Assembly: GCA_907163375.1 (NCBI GenBank)
Contig: CAJQUW010014388.1
Coordinates: forward strand, 186,001 to 250,000
Reading direction: 5' to 3'
DNA: 64,000 nucleotides
Origin: Prostheceraeus crozeri
Lineage: Eukaryota > Platyhelminthes > Polycladida > Euryleptidae
Position 1 is the stretch's first letter. Every line of letters starts with the position of its first letter. A model generated the notes under the pieces. It was not told the DNA's origin and did not search any database. It saw only the letters and a list, made by a program, of their open reading frames with translations. Shown here piece after piece: positions 36,070 through 46,487 of the stretch. Position numbers and translations under genes: made by a program.

Positions 36070-36659
36070 CTAGTCAGTATTGTTGTAATTTACAATGGCA
36101 TAATTAGCAACGTTATCAGGATTAAAATTTCTGTTTTTTCGAAGGATGCTTTTCAGCATCGAAAAAGTTCGTTCGACGGAAGCACTGGTTGCTTGAGCAT
36201 TTTGAATTTCGAAATATTCCGATGGAGAAATGTTTTTTCTTACACTCCAAAATTTCAGGTAAGTCTGAATTTGTAATCCTCCTGTCAATATAAGCTTTGA
36301 TACCGCAGGGATCGGGGCCGAAATCAAGCTCTCGTATTTCTCTGACGGCCGTTGAAATGTAATAACTCGCTGACTCACTTCTTTCGATAAGACGCACGAG
36401 AGGACGATAATATTGAATTGAAGTCAGTTGAGAAAACAGGTCTTATCCTGTGGCTGTCGACGAAGAAATGTTTGTCACATTTTACTACAACTTCACATAG
36501 GCGGCAGTATAGTTCGTTGTTTGGACTATTGACAAAATGTTGAGGATATTCATGTACAAAACGCATAATCTTTGCGCTTTGGGAAGCTCCAACTTTTGGC
36601 ATGGTCACTTGAAAGCGCTCGGGGATACTGAAAGATGTTTCTCTCAGTGATCTGATCAA
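36070..36659 (-). pseudogene. hAT transposase, N- and C-terminal parts only
   Basis: The frame 36659-36375 contains a BED-like zinc finger start: MPKVGASQSAKIMRF, then LYCRLCEVVVKC and a downstream His-x4-His (HFFVDSHR). It then shifts. The frame 36378-36070 contains the hAT C-terminal dimerisation signature: EIQNAQATSASVERTFSML, followed by a conserved RNRNFNPDNV segment. The RNase H-like catalytic core that should lie between them is deleted, with the junction near 36420. No active transposase can be made. Confidence 0.8.
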
Positions 36660-36684
36660 TATTGAAAGTAGTGTGAGCCAAATA

Positions 36685-36795
36685 CAGATTATTTCATAAA
36701 AAATGGATCACCATTAAACATCGCCTTAACTTCAACTTTGTCTAACTCCGCCAAACTTGAACGAATTTCTCTGAAATTTTTTATGAAACGGACTG
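36685..36795. mobile_element. 111-bp Tc1-type MITE
   Basis: Flanked by TA on both sides (36683-36684 and 36796-36797). The first about 95 bp match the left end of the 1658-bp Tc1-like element at 60139 (from CAGATT.TTTCATAAAAA through GAACGAATTTCTCTGAAATTT), and the last about 20 bp match its right end (TTATGAAACGGACTG). It is a minimal internally deleted derivative of that element, joined at a short T-run. Confidence 0.85.
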
Positions 36796-37132
36796 TACAA
36801 TAGGTGGGAGCTGGTTGGACTGCTGGGTTGCTGCGTGCGCGTGCGCGTGCATTTACTGTTCTTATACGGGAGCGCGCACGCCTACTGTGTGACAGAATGC
36901 ATTATCTATTCCTTAGTTTGTCTACAAGGTAAGTAGCAATGAAGAAATTGATTCATGAAGTCAACCGATCTGCCAACGTAATATGAAATACTGACAGAAC
37001 ACAAAATTTTGACTTATATTGTATTTTCACATATCAAGAAATTTTGACCATATTTTGACTTAGTTTGACTTTATTGACTTTTAACCGCCCTAGTTATCAT
37101 TAAAAATTTAAGCAATTGGCAACGTCTTACCT

Positions 37133-37308
37133 GTAATCGGATCAGTTAATTGAAACGTGAAAATCTTCAGATGCGTTCCGGACTTTGCATTGCTGTTCGT
37201 CTCTCTAACTCGCATTGAACGTTGTTGCGCTATCTGAATATTTAATGCATCTGAATACTGATCACGACGTCCTTGGTCATTGTCGCAATTCATCGGTTCT
37301 GATGTCAT
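37133..37308 (-). CDS. Exon-like frame in unclassified insertion
   Basis: An ATG-started frame on the minus strand encodes about 58 residues (beginning MTSEPMNCDNDQGRRDQ, later HLKIFTFQLTDPIT) and ends on ATTACAG|GTAAGACG, a strong splice donor match. No protein family is recognised. Downstream sequence is broken by the hAT insertion at 37102, and no acceptor could be assigned in 31681-32114. It may be the first exon of a gene carried by the inserted unit, or a captured host exon. Confidence 0.35.
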
Positions 37309-37366
37309 TGTTTATGTACTTGGTTACTTTCACAATTTTACCTATTTCCAAAGTTTCTTTTATTAC

Positions 37367-38050
37367 TATTTCCTACCTATTCCCAGTGATGATATCTCTG
37401 CTTTCCTGGGAAGTCTCATGAACTAATGACTGTCTCGATCAAGTTCAATGGAGTCTTCCATAATCTTAAATGCTTTTCTGTCCTTCATAGACAACTGCTT
37501 TCAGTCATCATATTTCAAACCAAGTGAATCTAGGTGACAAAGCCTTTCTAACTTCTCGTTGAGATGCTGATCAGTTTCACTGCTGATGAAATTTACTTCA
37601 AACTTTCCGTAGGTTTGAGAATTTTTGCCTAAAATTCACCATCCAAGTGAACCTTTCAAACCTATGGGTTCATTTTTACCTCCCAGCCTGCACTAACTGT
37701 AGGCGAATGCTTCAGGTACCTCTGCATCTATCAGTAGGCCCATGTCATTTTCACTAGGTGTGTGCTTTGCCGACCATTTTTAACCGATTCCCCACACAGT
37801 TGGTAAAGGAATAACATTTTCCCCATTCATGGACATGGCAGAGAGCTTGACGGGCTTCGTAGCATGTGGCTTGATACCATTGACGGTTTTGATAAGTACA
37901 TTTTCATTTGGAGAATCTACGCCAAGCTTTTTCAGTAGACTAGCAAAGCACATGCAGACATGATGAAATGAATGACATCCGCAAGCATGCAGACATCCGA
38001 AGCATTATCCAATAACGCATATGTCTCAATCCACCCAGAATCTTGGCCTG
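37367..38050 (-). pseudogene. BEL/Pao pol N-terminal part
   Basis: Degenerate minus-strand frames include LPTVWGIG, then SETDQHLNEKLERLCHLDSLG and LSMKDRKAFKIMEDSIELD, ending FMRLPRKAEISSLGIGRK at the insertion boundary. This matches the segment between the protease region and RT of BEL/Pao elements, where a conserved region with a final RLP motif precedes the RL..LK..L block. Several stops are present. A protease active site was not recognised. Confidence 0.6.
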
Positions 38051-38085
38051 CGACTTTCAATGGGAGAACATGGAAAAATACTCCT

Positions 38086-38601
38086 TTATATTTTTCTGCA
38101 GTTTAACCTCCGCCGATGCTGAACCGGAATTCTCTGGCTGTTTTTCCTGTGAGGATTTTCAGCCTGGTGCAACACAGCATGATACTTGCGCCTATCAGAA
38201 TAATCAGGAACCTGGCACATCCTAGACTTCAAACAATTCTTGGAAGAGTGCCTCTTGCTTAAGCAACTGAAGCACAAAGATTTTTCAGCTACAAATCTCA
38301 TTCGCACTCTTAAATCTGCAGACCTCAGCTTCTTGCAGTTGCTTATTTTATGGATGCCGTTGCAATAATAGCAAACATCAGGCTTCGCTGTGTTGTATGC
38401 GCTCTCAGTGGAGGAATGAGTAGGCCCATACACAGATCGAGGCTTGAAACTCTCGACACTGCACTTGGCATTAGTTTCACTGGTAGTAACCATATTAGCG
38501 GAGCCCATAACCGTCTTTGCTGACTTCTGCTTGTTATCTAGTAGTGGTCCATAAACTGGATCATTCAAGTAACTTGCCTGTCTTTCAATACATTTTGTCA
38601 A
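38086..38601 (-). pseudogene. BEL/Pao gag zinc-knuckle region
   Basis: Encodes CYYCNGIHKISNCKKL and CFSCLSKRHSSKNCLKSRMC, the pair of CCHC-like knuckles at the gag C-terminus of BEL/Pao elements, followed by a KYHAVLHQAE block like the usual KHH-x2-LH. The upstream part is the linker after the gag core. The frame stops before the pol region. Confidence 0.8.
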
Positions 38602-38652
38602 TTCATCAAAGTTTGGGATTTTCCCACACTCACAAAGTCTAGCTGCTGGCGT

Positions 38653-39093
38653 TCAAATCGGCAACTGTAGTGATATTAGACAGTTTTTCATCTTGGATGC
38701 TACAGTCTGTAAACCCTTTCTGCCACTGGACTTCAATATCTGTACGTCAGTGAAATTGAAAATATGCGCTCCAGCTACTTGATATGGCTTACCAGACCAA
38801 TCGTTCAAAATACGTCTGGCGGTTTCATAACCTGCATTTGGAATCATAATTTTGCATGATTCTATACAACTCCTGGCTTCGCCAATGCAATATTGAACAA
38901 GATATCCTAATCGCTTGGAGCTGTCAGTAGTCATCTGCTCAACATGAGTTTCAAATTCGCGTATGAAATCAACATATTTTAATGGATCTCCACCAAAACA
39001 TACTTTGGAAGTGAAAATCCTTCTGCTATAACACCGCCCATTCTTTCAACTACTTGACTAAAACAATCTTGTTGGCATTCAGTCTTCATATTT
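38653..39093 (-). pseudogene. BEL/Pao gag core
   Basis: The frame 38934-38653 encodes SSKRLGYLVQYCIGEARSC, then GYETARRILNDWSGKPYQVA, the gag core of BEL/Pao elements (conserved K-L-x-YL and GEA-x2-I motifs). The upstream part (FGGDPLKYVDFIREF) is in another frame, shifted near 39000. The beginning at about 39093 is fixed by an ATG frame, MKTECQQDC, adjacent to unrelated sequence. Confidence 0.7.
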
Positions 39094-40853
39094 AGGGTTG
39101 GGAAAAAACCATTCGGTGTTTAAAACAGTTTAAAACAACAAGGTCAATTGTTCAAAACATTGTAACGCTAGAAGGACAAAACAGTCAATCAATCGACAAA
39201 TACACCAATTTCACGATACAACATAATCATTATCATAATTATGTTTCCTTGGAAATTGTATGATTTATGAGGACACCGTGGATGAGTGATGAAATTCATT
39301 CGTTAATTTATAAATATTGCGTTCTCCTTGACACTCATTATTATACACGTAGATGTTTAGTGCATTCGTGACAACACACGAATGCGATTGTGTCGAGCCA
39401 TTCCTATTGTTCTACTCGTAGTGTTCGTGTTGGCAACCTCTACGCCGTTTAACTGCGCGCGCATTGTAAGGTCAATTATTACTTAGAAATTAACAGGTTA
39501 CTCCGTTACTTGTCTCCTATCATGACGGTTGCAACGCGTCGCTTAAACAGTTCAAACCATAGAACTTTATTTTAGCACTCGTGGTATGATTAGCTAGAAC
39601 GGAAATTTAGCGAAATTTGCGGTGCATGAGCGGATCTTATCAGATAAAAGCATAGAACTTAACACAGTATGAATAGGAGAATTTGTCCTTTCTCAACTTA
39701 AAGTCGCTGTAGATTCGATTCAGGTAGTCGTATGCTTCTGATTTATTCATAATTGGAGAGTTCAGTGTTTTGAGAACAACTTTCGTCGATAAACCATGTT
39801 TGTCATATAACCGGAAGTTACAGTAAATTGCATCAAACAAATAGTTAACCATCTTTTCACCACTCACAACTGCGTAGGGAGAACCATAGAGTGGGAGAAC
39901 ATTGGCTATTATTGGCGGCGTAGCTAAAGATTTCCAGGAAATTTAGCGCGCGCTACCGATGGTTTTCGTGACTGCATTCATGAATACAGTGTCCCATTCT
40001 CACACAACGTATTTCCCTATTGAAGATTATTGGTGGGCTACTGAGTTCCACTTCTGTGGTTCAAACTACCGAGTCCCTAGGCTATCTAGTGGCGAAAATT
40101 CCAAAAGAATGTGACGTTACAAATTTTGCGTGCGCAAGACTTTTTTGAACAGTGAACAGGTTGCTTACCGAATAAGGGATGGCGTCTACTCAAAGTCTTT
40201 CTTGTGGAAAGAAATAGCTGACCAGGAGTCTCCCATCGACGTCGTCTTGACGAAGCTGGTAAAGCTACCTCCACGAACATGGTGCTCCGCTTTTTTTGTT
40301 GTAACCCCTTGCAGAAGTAGCTAATCGGATACTTAATGTCGTCGCTTCATCAGCGGTAGTTGAGAGAACCAACTCAATCCAATTGCGCTTGCACAACAAG
40401 GAGCGCAACATGCTCAGCCATGAGAGAGTTGAAAAGCTGATGAAGGTGGCCGTGAACCGACGGCTGGAGAGTGGGCGAAGGCAAGCACGAGTGTAGCTAC
40501 CTGCGATAGACGAGGTCGAGAACAGCGACAGCGAGGTGGAATTATCATAGAACTATCGTAGAATCTGTTTGAACGTTGTCTTAGATGAAAATTAGATTGT
40601 TTATACAATAACTATTTGTTTTTATGTCTCAACTATGATTTAAAACAGTATTAATATGATTTTTCTGTAAGATAGTGCTCTGTTCTGGCCATAATATAAA
40701 AAACAATTAAAATCATTAAAAAAGCAATTAAAGACATTAAAAAACAATGAAAAACATAAAACTATTTGTTTCAAAACTTCTCGAAAAAATGTTTTGCCTA
40801 ATCCTATTCATATTTGACCTACCTGAAGTTGACCTCTCAAAGCTGACATCATC
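39094..40853. other. Unidentified block between two gag segments
   Basis: The gag N-terminus (from 40854) and gag core (to 39093) are separated by 1.76 kb without BEL motifs, so this is probably an insertion. It contains a 75-codon minus frame (39640-39867) and several shorter ones without recognisable motifs. No clear TIR, direct repeat or target duplication was found. Confidence 0.4.
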
Positions 40854-41381
40854 TCAGTGAATGACATCATCACTTTTCGACAACCACCTGGCATAGTTAC
40901 GGCAAAACTTCAAATACTCGATTTGCCTAACCTTACATGAAAAATTCAGTTCTGAAACATCCTCTGGATCTGCGTATTCAAACTTGACACACTTCTCATG
41001 GGCTAGTGTAAAATTGGCATATGCTTGAATCAGCCTAATATGACACACCTCACAGGCATCCTTATCATTGGACAACATAAGTTCTCTTAACTCGTTGTAG
41101 ATCCTAGTAAAATGTCCTGTATGACCTGATCTATAGTTGCCGACGAAGTAGAATCTCATAAAACGACGGCGGTTGTGCGCTCTGGTTGGTCTCCGATGTT
41201 GATCTGCTACTGTATGTAAATTCCTTTTTCGTTGGTTGGTTTTCGCTGTTTTTAGTATCAATTTTCTCCTTTGATCTTCGGTCTTTCTCATCGTGGTGAC
41301 CGTGAGTGCTTTTGGTCGCGGTTTCTCTGTGATTTTGGACTTTTTTGGCAATTGCTTCCGAGTTATTTGAGTCGTGTTCAT
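40854..41381 (-). pseudogene. BEL/Pao gag N-terminus
   Basis: The frame of 175 residues has a basic N-terminal third (many Lys/Arg, low complexity) and then SGHTGHFTRIYNELRELM, ACEVCHIRLIQAYANF, AHEKCVKFEYADPED and YLKFCRNYARWLS, resembling the helical gag N-terminus of BEL/Pao elements. An overlapping frame (41412-41131) covers the basic segment, so the true start is uncertain. A stop follows at 40854. Confidence 0.6.
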
Positions 41382-41714
41382 AGGTTGGTAGCTTCAGTGT
41401 GTCCAAATTCATCGGTGACTGTCATACATAGCACGCGGACTTGAATGACAGCATTTTTGTAAAAGCTTGTATGCACGACGTGCATCACCGGCTGGCGTTG
41501 TAATTTCAAGATCAATTTCTGATGTCGTCACGGGGTATTATTTTCAATTAATCTCGACATTTGCTGGATTGTCAAAGAGTAACAGCGACCAGGGTTCTCG
41601 TGCTTGCCTGGTGTTTGGGTACCGTTTCCGACTAAGGAATTGTGTGTCTTGGTTCGATTCCTGTCGGCTTGATACTGTAATTTTGCTGTTCTGACACTCT
41701 GGTATTTTGGCTAA

Positions 41715-42456
41715 ATGACACACAGAACTGCGAGGTCAAATTCTGCGAACGCAATACCTGAACCCCTTTCACTGGAAAACATTCGTCGAATTATTGATGA
41801 GTCAAAGCTTGAAGTACTTAACTCGATAAATTTGGTCAAACTTGAATTTGAACAGCTACGAAATGAAATAAGATCAATTGACAATCGTATTGTTCATATT
41901 GAGGATGTGTTGACAGCGACGCAAGGGACACAAGAGGATCAGGCCAAGGAAATATCTGAACTGCGGGCTACAGTTAATGAACTTGAATCCAGAGAACCAC
42001 ATTCCTTTGAATGAGATTTTTGATGAAATTGAGGACAGACAAAGGCGTCGTGACAATATTATTATTCATGGCTTACCAGAAAGTCTACACGGCTCACTGT
42101 CTGAGCGGAAAATTGTGGATGAAAACAATGTAAATCAAATGATTCGTCATGTTGGTTTGAATGACTTGAGGATTGGATTGATTCACAGGTGCGGCAAATT
42201 CTCCAGCACGAAATCAAGACCCTTAAAGGTGGTTTTTAAAGAGTACTACTCGAAATTGGCATTTGTTCGCAATTCCAGGGAACTGAGAACATCCTCTACA
42301 TTTCGCAAAGTATTTGTGAGTGACGATTTGACGAGACAACAGCGACAGGATAATTATTTCGTCCGCCAGGAGTTGCACCGTCAAAGAACTGCTGGGCATG
42401 ATGTAGTCATTTACAGGGGCCAAATACATTCACGAGAATCTCTGAGAAATTTTTGA
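41715..42456 (+). pseudogene. LINE ORF1 protein, frameshifted
   Basis: The first frame (41715-42014) has a Leu-spaced coiled-coil segment (residues 25-95). The second frame (41977-42456) has the ORF1 signature EDRQRRRDNIIIHGLPES, then a domain with VFVSDDLTRQQRQ and a C-terminal RNA-binding-like part. This corresponds to the L1/CR1-type ORF1 layout: coiled coil, RRM-like and C-terminal domains binding element RNA. A shift around 41985-42012 joins the two halves. A stop ends ORF1 just before ORF2. Confidence 0.7.
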
Positions 42457-42469
42457 AACCGATTTTACC

Positions 42470-43413
42470 TGTGTTGAACTTTCCATCTATTTTTCTCATC
42501 AACGCTCGCTCAATTTATTATGAACTGGATGAATTGCGGGTCTTGGTTGATTGTTTTCTCCTGGAGTCATAGGCATAACCGAGACCTGGCTGACGAGTGA
42601 AATATCGGATGACATTACATCAATAAACAATTATGAGCTTTTTCGAGCTGATCGGGAAGCGCGTGTTGGAGGCGGCGTATGCGCTTATATCCACCATTCT
42701 TTCTATCCGAGAAAATTGCAACATCGTTTGATTGACAGCATTGAACTCCTCTTTATCCGTCTTTCTCGAATCGATTTGATTATGTGCTGCATGTATATCC
42801 CACCTAACCTTAGAAAATCATGTCATAGTGATATTTTTGACGAATTGGTTTCTATTCATGATTCTATCCTCGTTACGTATCCCGAGTCCAAATTTGCATT
42901 ATGCGGAGACTTCAATGACTTTGACTCCGATGTTTTCCGTACAAATTTCTTGTGCACCAATAACGTTACCTTGCCAACTCGCGGCCATTGCTGGACCAAA
43001 TTTGGGTATCCGAGGAATTATCTGAGATATATGCCATCCCAGCCAAAGTCGGCCCACCACTTTCAAGCTCCCACCATAATTGTGTTTTATTGTCACCTTC
43101 ATTGCATTCAATAGCTAATACCAGTGTAACCAAAACTGTGTTTGACTTCAGACGTTCCAATGTTGACAATTTTATATCGAATTTGGTTTTTTCGGATTTC
43201 AATGGAGTCTATAACGCGGAAAATGTTGATGACAAGTGCCACGCATTCTGCGAGTTGTTTTACAAGGCCATGAGTATAATTCCCCACCATGAGGTTGCAT
43301 TTACGAAACAAGACAAACCTTGGCTTACTCCTGTCTTAAAGAAAATGATAAATGATCGATGGTATGCCTACCGTGAGAGAAATTGGACATTGTTCAACCA
43401 TTTAACCGTTTAG
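42470..43413 (+). pseudogene. LINE ORF2 apurinic-type endonuclease domain
   Basis: Starts as FLINARSIYYELDEL, shifts near 42560, then GITETWLTSEISDD (catalytic Glu), a GGGVCAYI block, CMYIPPN, FALCGDFNDFDSD (catalytic Asp and Asn) and, after another shift near 43000, LDQIWVS and SSSHHNCVLL, where the family has SDH. The domain nicks target DNA to prime reverse transcription. It is interrupted by the piggyBac element at 43406. Confidence 0.75.
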
Positions 43414-43917
43414 TGTCCAACGTTCCACTTGTGGAACATTTTTTAAATTGTGATTTTGATGCATAAGGGCTGTCATAATCGATGATCATGAAATGTGTTT
43501 TAGTCAAGCACGATCAATTCTATAGTTTTTTCAAGTCGAAGCGAGAAAAAAAACTGGGAGTGGTATTTCTGGTCTATCAATTTTTTCAAAATTTTGATTT
43601 TTTTGTGCTTTTTGGTGATCCAATTTTCAACTCGCATTTTGTACATGAAAACCTGCAGTTCAATGCACCCAAGTCGGTATACATAAAGACAACACTCATA
43701 ATTTACTAATTCATAGGTCGGCATATCCTTTTCATCATTTGTCTTGTCTCAGCAATGCAATTAGTATGCATGTTCCACTTGTGGAAAGTTGGCTACTTCA
43801 GGTTAGATGAAACCTACATGTTTTTCGAGAGGAATCATCTCGGATGCTAACCAAATGTACCATAGCGATGAAGTAACATGACAAATATCAGACGAGGCCG
43901 CAGGCCGAGGCTGATAT

Positions 43918-44077
43918 TTAGGTCATGTCGCTGAAGACTCCTCCAGCCCACCTTCATTAGCTGATGCTCATCCTGAATTGATTGGCAAGACACCATTGGA
44001 ATATTTTCTACTTTTTTTCACGGAGGAATTGTTACAGGAAGTGGCTCAACTTATCAATGGGTATTCACTTCAAAAAG
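43918..44077 (+). CDS. piggyBac transposase, N-terminal exon
   Basis: Encodes a segment with HPELIGKTPLEYFLLFF, TEELLQEVAQLINGY and SLQK, the conserved N-terminal helical block of piggyBac transposases. It ends after one base of a codon at 44077, followed by GTAATC as donor. The acceptor CAACAG at 44862-44867 restores the frame (phase 1) exactly at the next conserved block. The 5' limit is only the upstream stop at 43912-43914, so the true start may lie in another exon. Confidence 0.6.
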
Positions 44078-44867
44078 GTAATCAGCCTATCTGTGTTATT
44101 ATACGTACATTAAATCGCATCATTATACATGTACATGGTTATCTTATTGATAGAAGGCCTACATGTAACCTATGCAAATGCAAATAGCGGGGACCAGTCC
44201 ACACCTACTACACCCATCCACTTTTTCTGTTTCGAATTTCGATTCTACATATTATGAAAGGTTAGGGTCTGAATGCATTACATGTATGTTCTTTCGTAAA
44301 TATTTTAAGTAGACAGTCACGTGCTTCTCATGCAAAAGCCTACGATATGTACATAGGCCTATTCACGCATTACACGTGCTACACGTAGCTAGCAGCTGCA
44401 TGATGTGTGCCTTTTCATTTTGTTCTGTACTAAAAAACGAAAGAACATAAAGGATTGATAAAAAGGACTGGTTGCGACCGACTGCTGATTAGCTGGGATA
44501 AAAGGTGAAATTATGAGCTACTTGTGTATGTATGTTATGTACACGTACATGTAAATCAGGTAAATCTAATGCAAATGTACATGTATGTATGTACAATCAA
44601 ACAAAATATCCCAAAGACTAAATTTGAACATTTCAAACTTCAAGACTATTCGTCTGCTAGTTATTTGTGGTCAATAGAATCCAAAAATTTAAATAAACGA
44701 AATTGACGCGAATTCATAAAAAATATTCAACATTACGCATCTTGTATTACATAATAGGCCTACTTATCAGTTGAAGTGCATTATTATCATGTCTAAAATG
44801 CGACGTTTTTTAATCGAATATTCTATCCTGGGTCTGAATTTTGTAAGAGCATTTGATCTTTCAACAG

Positions 44868-46111
44868 GTTCGCCGCTCAATGTATCTGAGGATGAGCTCT
44901 TGCGCTTTTTTGGAATTTTGATTTTGAGTGGATATCATATTCTACCCTTCGAAAATGCGTATTGGACGACTGCATCAGACTTGCGCTTTGATCTAGTCAG
45001 TCAAGTCATGTCCAGAGACCGCTTCAAGAAAATCAAGAACAACATTCATTTTGTTGATAATAATCGTCTAACATCAGGAGATAAGTATTAGAAAATCAGA
45101 CCCCTCTATGATCATTTGAACCAGCAATTTTCTCAATTTGGAGTTTTTGACTGTGTTTTGAGTATTGACGAATCCATGGTACCTTACTATGGACATCATT
45201 CTGGAAGAATGTTTATAAAGGGGAAGCCAATACGCTTTGGCTACAAGATTTGGTCACTCTGTACTCCCGACGGATATCTGTTTCGTCTTATTTTGTATAG
45301 TGGAAAGTCTGAGAAATGCGGCTTCCCCTTGAGAGTTGCGGAATTACTGGATGTGGTGGAAGCAGCAGAGCATCATGCAGTGTATTTTGACAATTTTTTC
45401 ACCAGCCATAAATTACTCTCTGACTTCTCTTCGAAAGGCATTAGAGCCACTGGCACCATAAGAGAGAATCGCATGAACAGATGTCCCCTTGGCAAACAAA
45501 TGATGAAGAAAAAAGAAAAGGGCACCTTTGATTTTCGTTCTGATGGAACAGTATTCGTGTGCCAATGGAAGGATAATGCTGTTGTGAATATTGCAAGCAA
45601 TTTCGAAGTAGCCACTCCAACTACTAAGGTGAAGCGATGGAGCACGAAAGAGAAACGTAGGAAAGACGTTGCGCAGTCAAGGTTGGTTCGCTCATACAAC
45701 CAGTATATGGGAGGTGCCGATGTTATGGACCGTCTCTTGGGCTCCTACCGCCCAAGCCTTCGTACGAGAAAGTGGTACTGGAACCATTTCAGTAACGCTT
45801 TGAACGTGGCGGTCGTCGCAAGTTGGCGGATACATCAGCGCTCAACGGATGACCACGCGATGACCCACGTGGAGTTCAGACGGCAGTTGGTCATGGCTCT
45901 GCTGAAATATGATGCGATTGGACAGCGCAGACGCCTAGGAGGTCCCACGGCACCAGCCTCAAGCTCCATTCGCTATGATGGTGTCAACCATTTCATCGAG
46001 TCAACGACACACGGAGGGTGCAACTTGCGCCAGAAGAACACAAAAAAGAAATGCTCGAAATGCGATAAGAGACTACACGAAAATTGCATCGCTTACTTCC
46101 ACACACAGTAG
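44868..46111 (+). pseudogene. piggyBac transposase, main exon with one nonsense codon
   Basis: This DDD transposase cuts and inserts at TTAA. After the acceptor the frame reads SPLNVSEDELLRFFGILIL, then RFKKIKNNIHFVD. A TAG at 45089-45091 replaces a Trp codon of the conserved block before KIRPL; the frame is otherwise open to 46111. Catalytic aspartates are visible in LSIDESMVPYYG, AVYFDNFFTSHKLL and YMGGADVMDRLL. The C-terminus has a Cys/His-rich zinc domain (CNLRQ, CSKCDKRLHENC) typical of the family. With a single nonsense codon and near-intact ends, the element is relatively young. Whether TAG is real or a sequencing error is open. Confidence 0.8.
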
Positions 46112-46487
46112 TTCGCATTTTGCAGTTTTACAAAGACTTACGTCTGATTGTTTTCTTGAAAAAAACATTCTGCAAATATTGATCTATAATATATTGGAAC
46201 CTGGAAAGTATGCATTCTATGTGGGGAAATATTATATGGGCGATAATTTGTATTTACAAGAAAAGAAAATAAACCAATGAAAAAATCATCAGTATGGTAA
46301 AAAATATGTAGATTCACACACCCTTAAGTGTCCAACGTTCCACTTGTGGAACATTGCTATATCTCGAAAAGTACACACTGAACTTTTGATTATTAACCAT
46401 ATTAGTCTTATTTAGACCCCATTGGCAGCGTTTTGTCACTTGCCACCAACATTTGACCATGCCTTCTTATGTCCGACTCTAAACGGT

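Larger units (their letters stand above)
32115..37094 (-). mobile_element. Internally deleted hAT transposon, split by a Chapaev-type element
   Basis: Left end TAGGGC (32115-32120) and right end CCGCCCTA (37087-37094) are the two termini. The flanking 8-bp duplication GTTATCAT (32107-32114 and 37095-37102) is perfect. Six bases into the left TIR sits the second Chapaev-type element, so the hAT sequence continues at 35860 as GGACAACTTTTGACC. Without it the hAT is about 1.24 kb. Both ends share GACCTA/TTTTGAC-rich sub-terminal repeats. A 111-bp Tc1-type MITE also lies inside (36685-36795). Confidence 0.85.
31681..37366. mobile_element. Unclassified insertion in BEL/Pao pol, carrying nested elements
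   Basis: The BEL pol frame breaks at 31680 and resumes at 37367. Removing this block and one copy of the direct repeat TATTT (31676-31680 and 37367-37371) restores a continuous pol frame across the junction, so TATTT is a likely 5-bp target duplication. Without the hAT inside it, the block is only about 698 bp (31681-32114 plus 37103-37366). It starts GGCAGTGTATCAG, ends TCTTTTATTAC, and shows no matching TIR. It contains an ATG-started exon-like frame (37133-37308, -). The class is unknown. Confidence 0.55.
29411..41412 (-). mobile_element. Decayed BEL/Pao LTR retrotransposon hosting nested insertions
   Basis: Read on the minus strand, domains appear in BEL/Pao order: gag N-terminus (41381-40854), gag middle (about 39093-38653), gag zinc knuckles (38601-38086), pol N-terminal part (about 38050-37367), RT (31675-30767), RNase H and linker (30479-29951) and the integrase zinc-binding region (29707-29411). 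The integrase core and both LTRs are not recognisable. Two large interruptions exist: 31681-37366 (nested elements) and about 39094-40853 (unidentified). Many stops and shifts. The RT motif that should read YVDD reads YVND, so the active site is lost. Confidence 0.8.
43406..46486 (+). mobile_element. piggyBac transposon with TTAA duplication
   Basis: The 3081-bp element is flanked by TTAA (43402-43405 and 46487-46490). Ends read CCGTTTAGTGTCC on the left and, in reverse complement, CCGTTTAGAGTCG on the right. Sub-terminal copies of GTGTCCAACGTTCCACTTGTGGAAC occur near both ends (43414-43438 and 46328-46352), in direct orientation; this block is itself partly palindromic. The transposase is encoded in two exons. 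It is inserted in a LINE ORF2. Confidence 0.9.
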
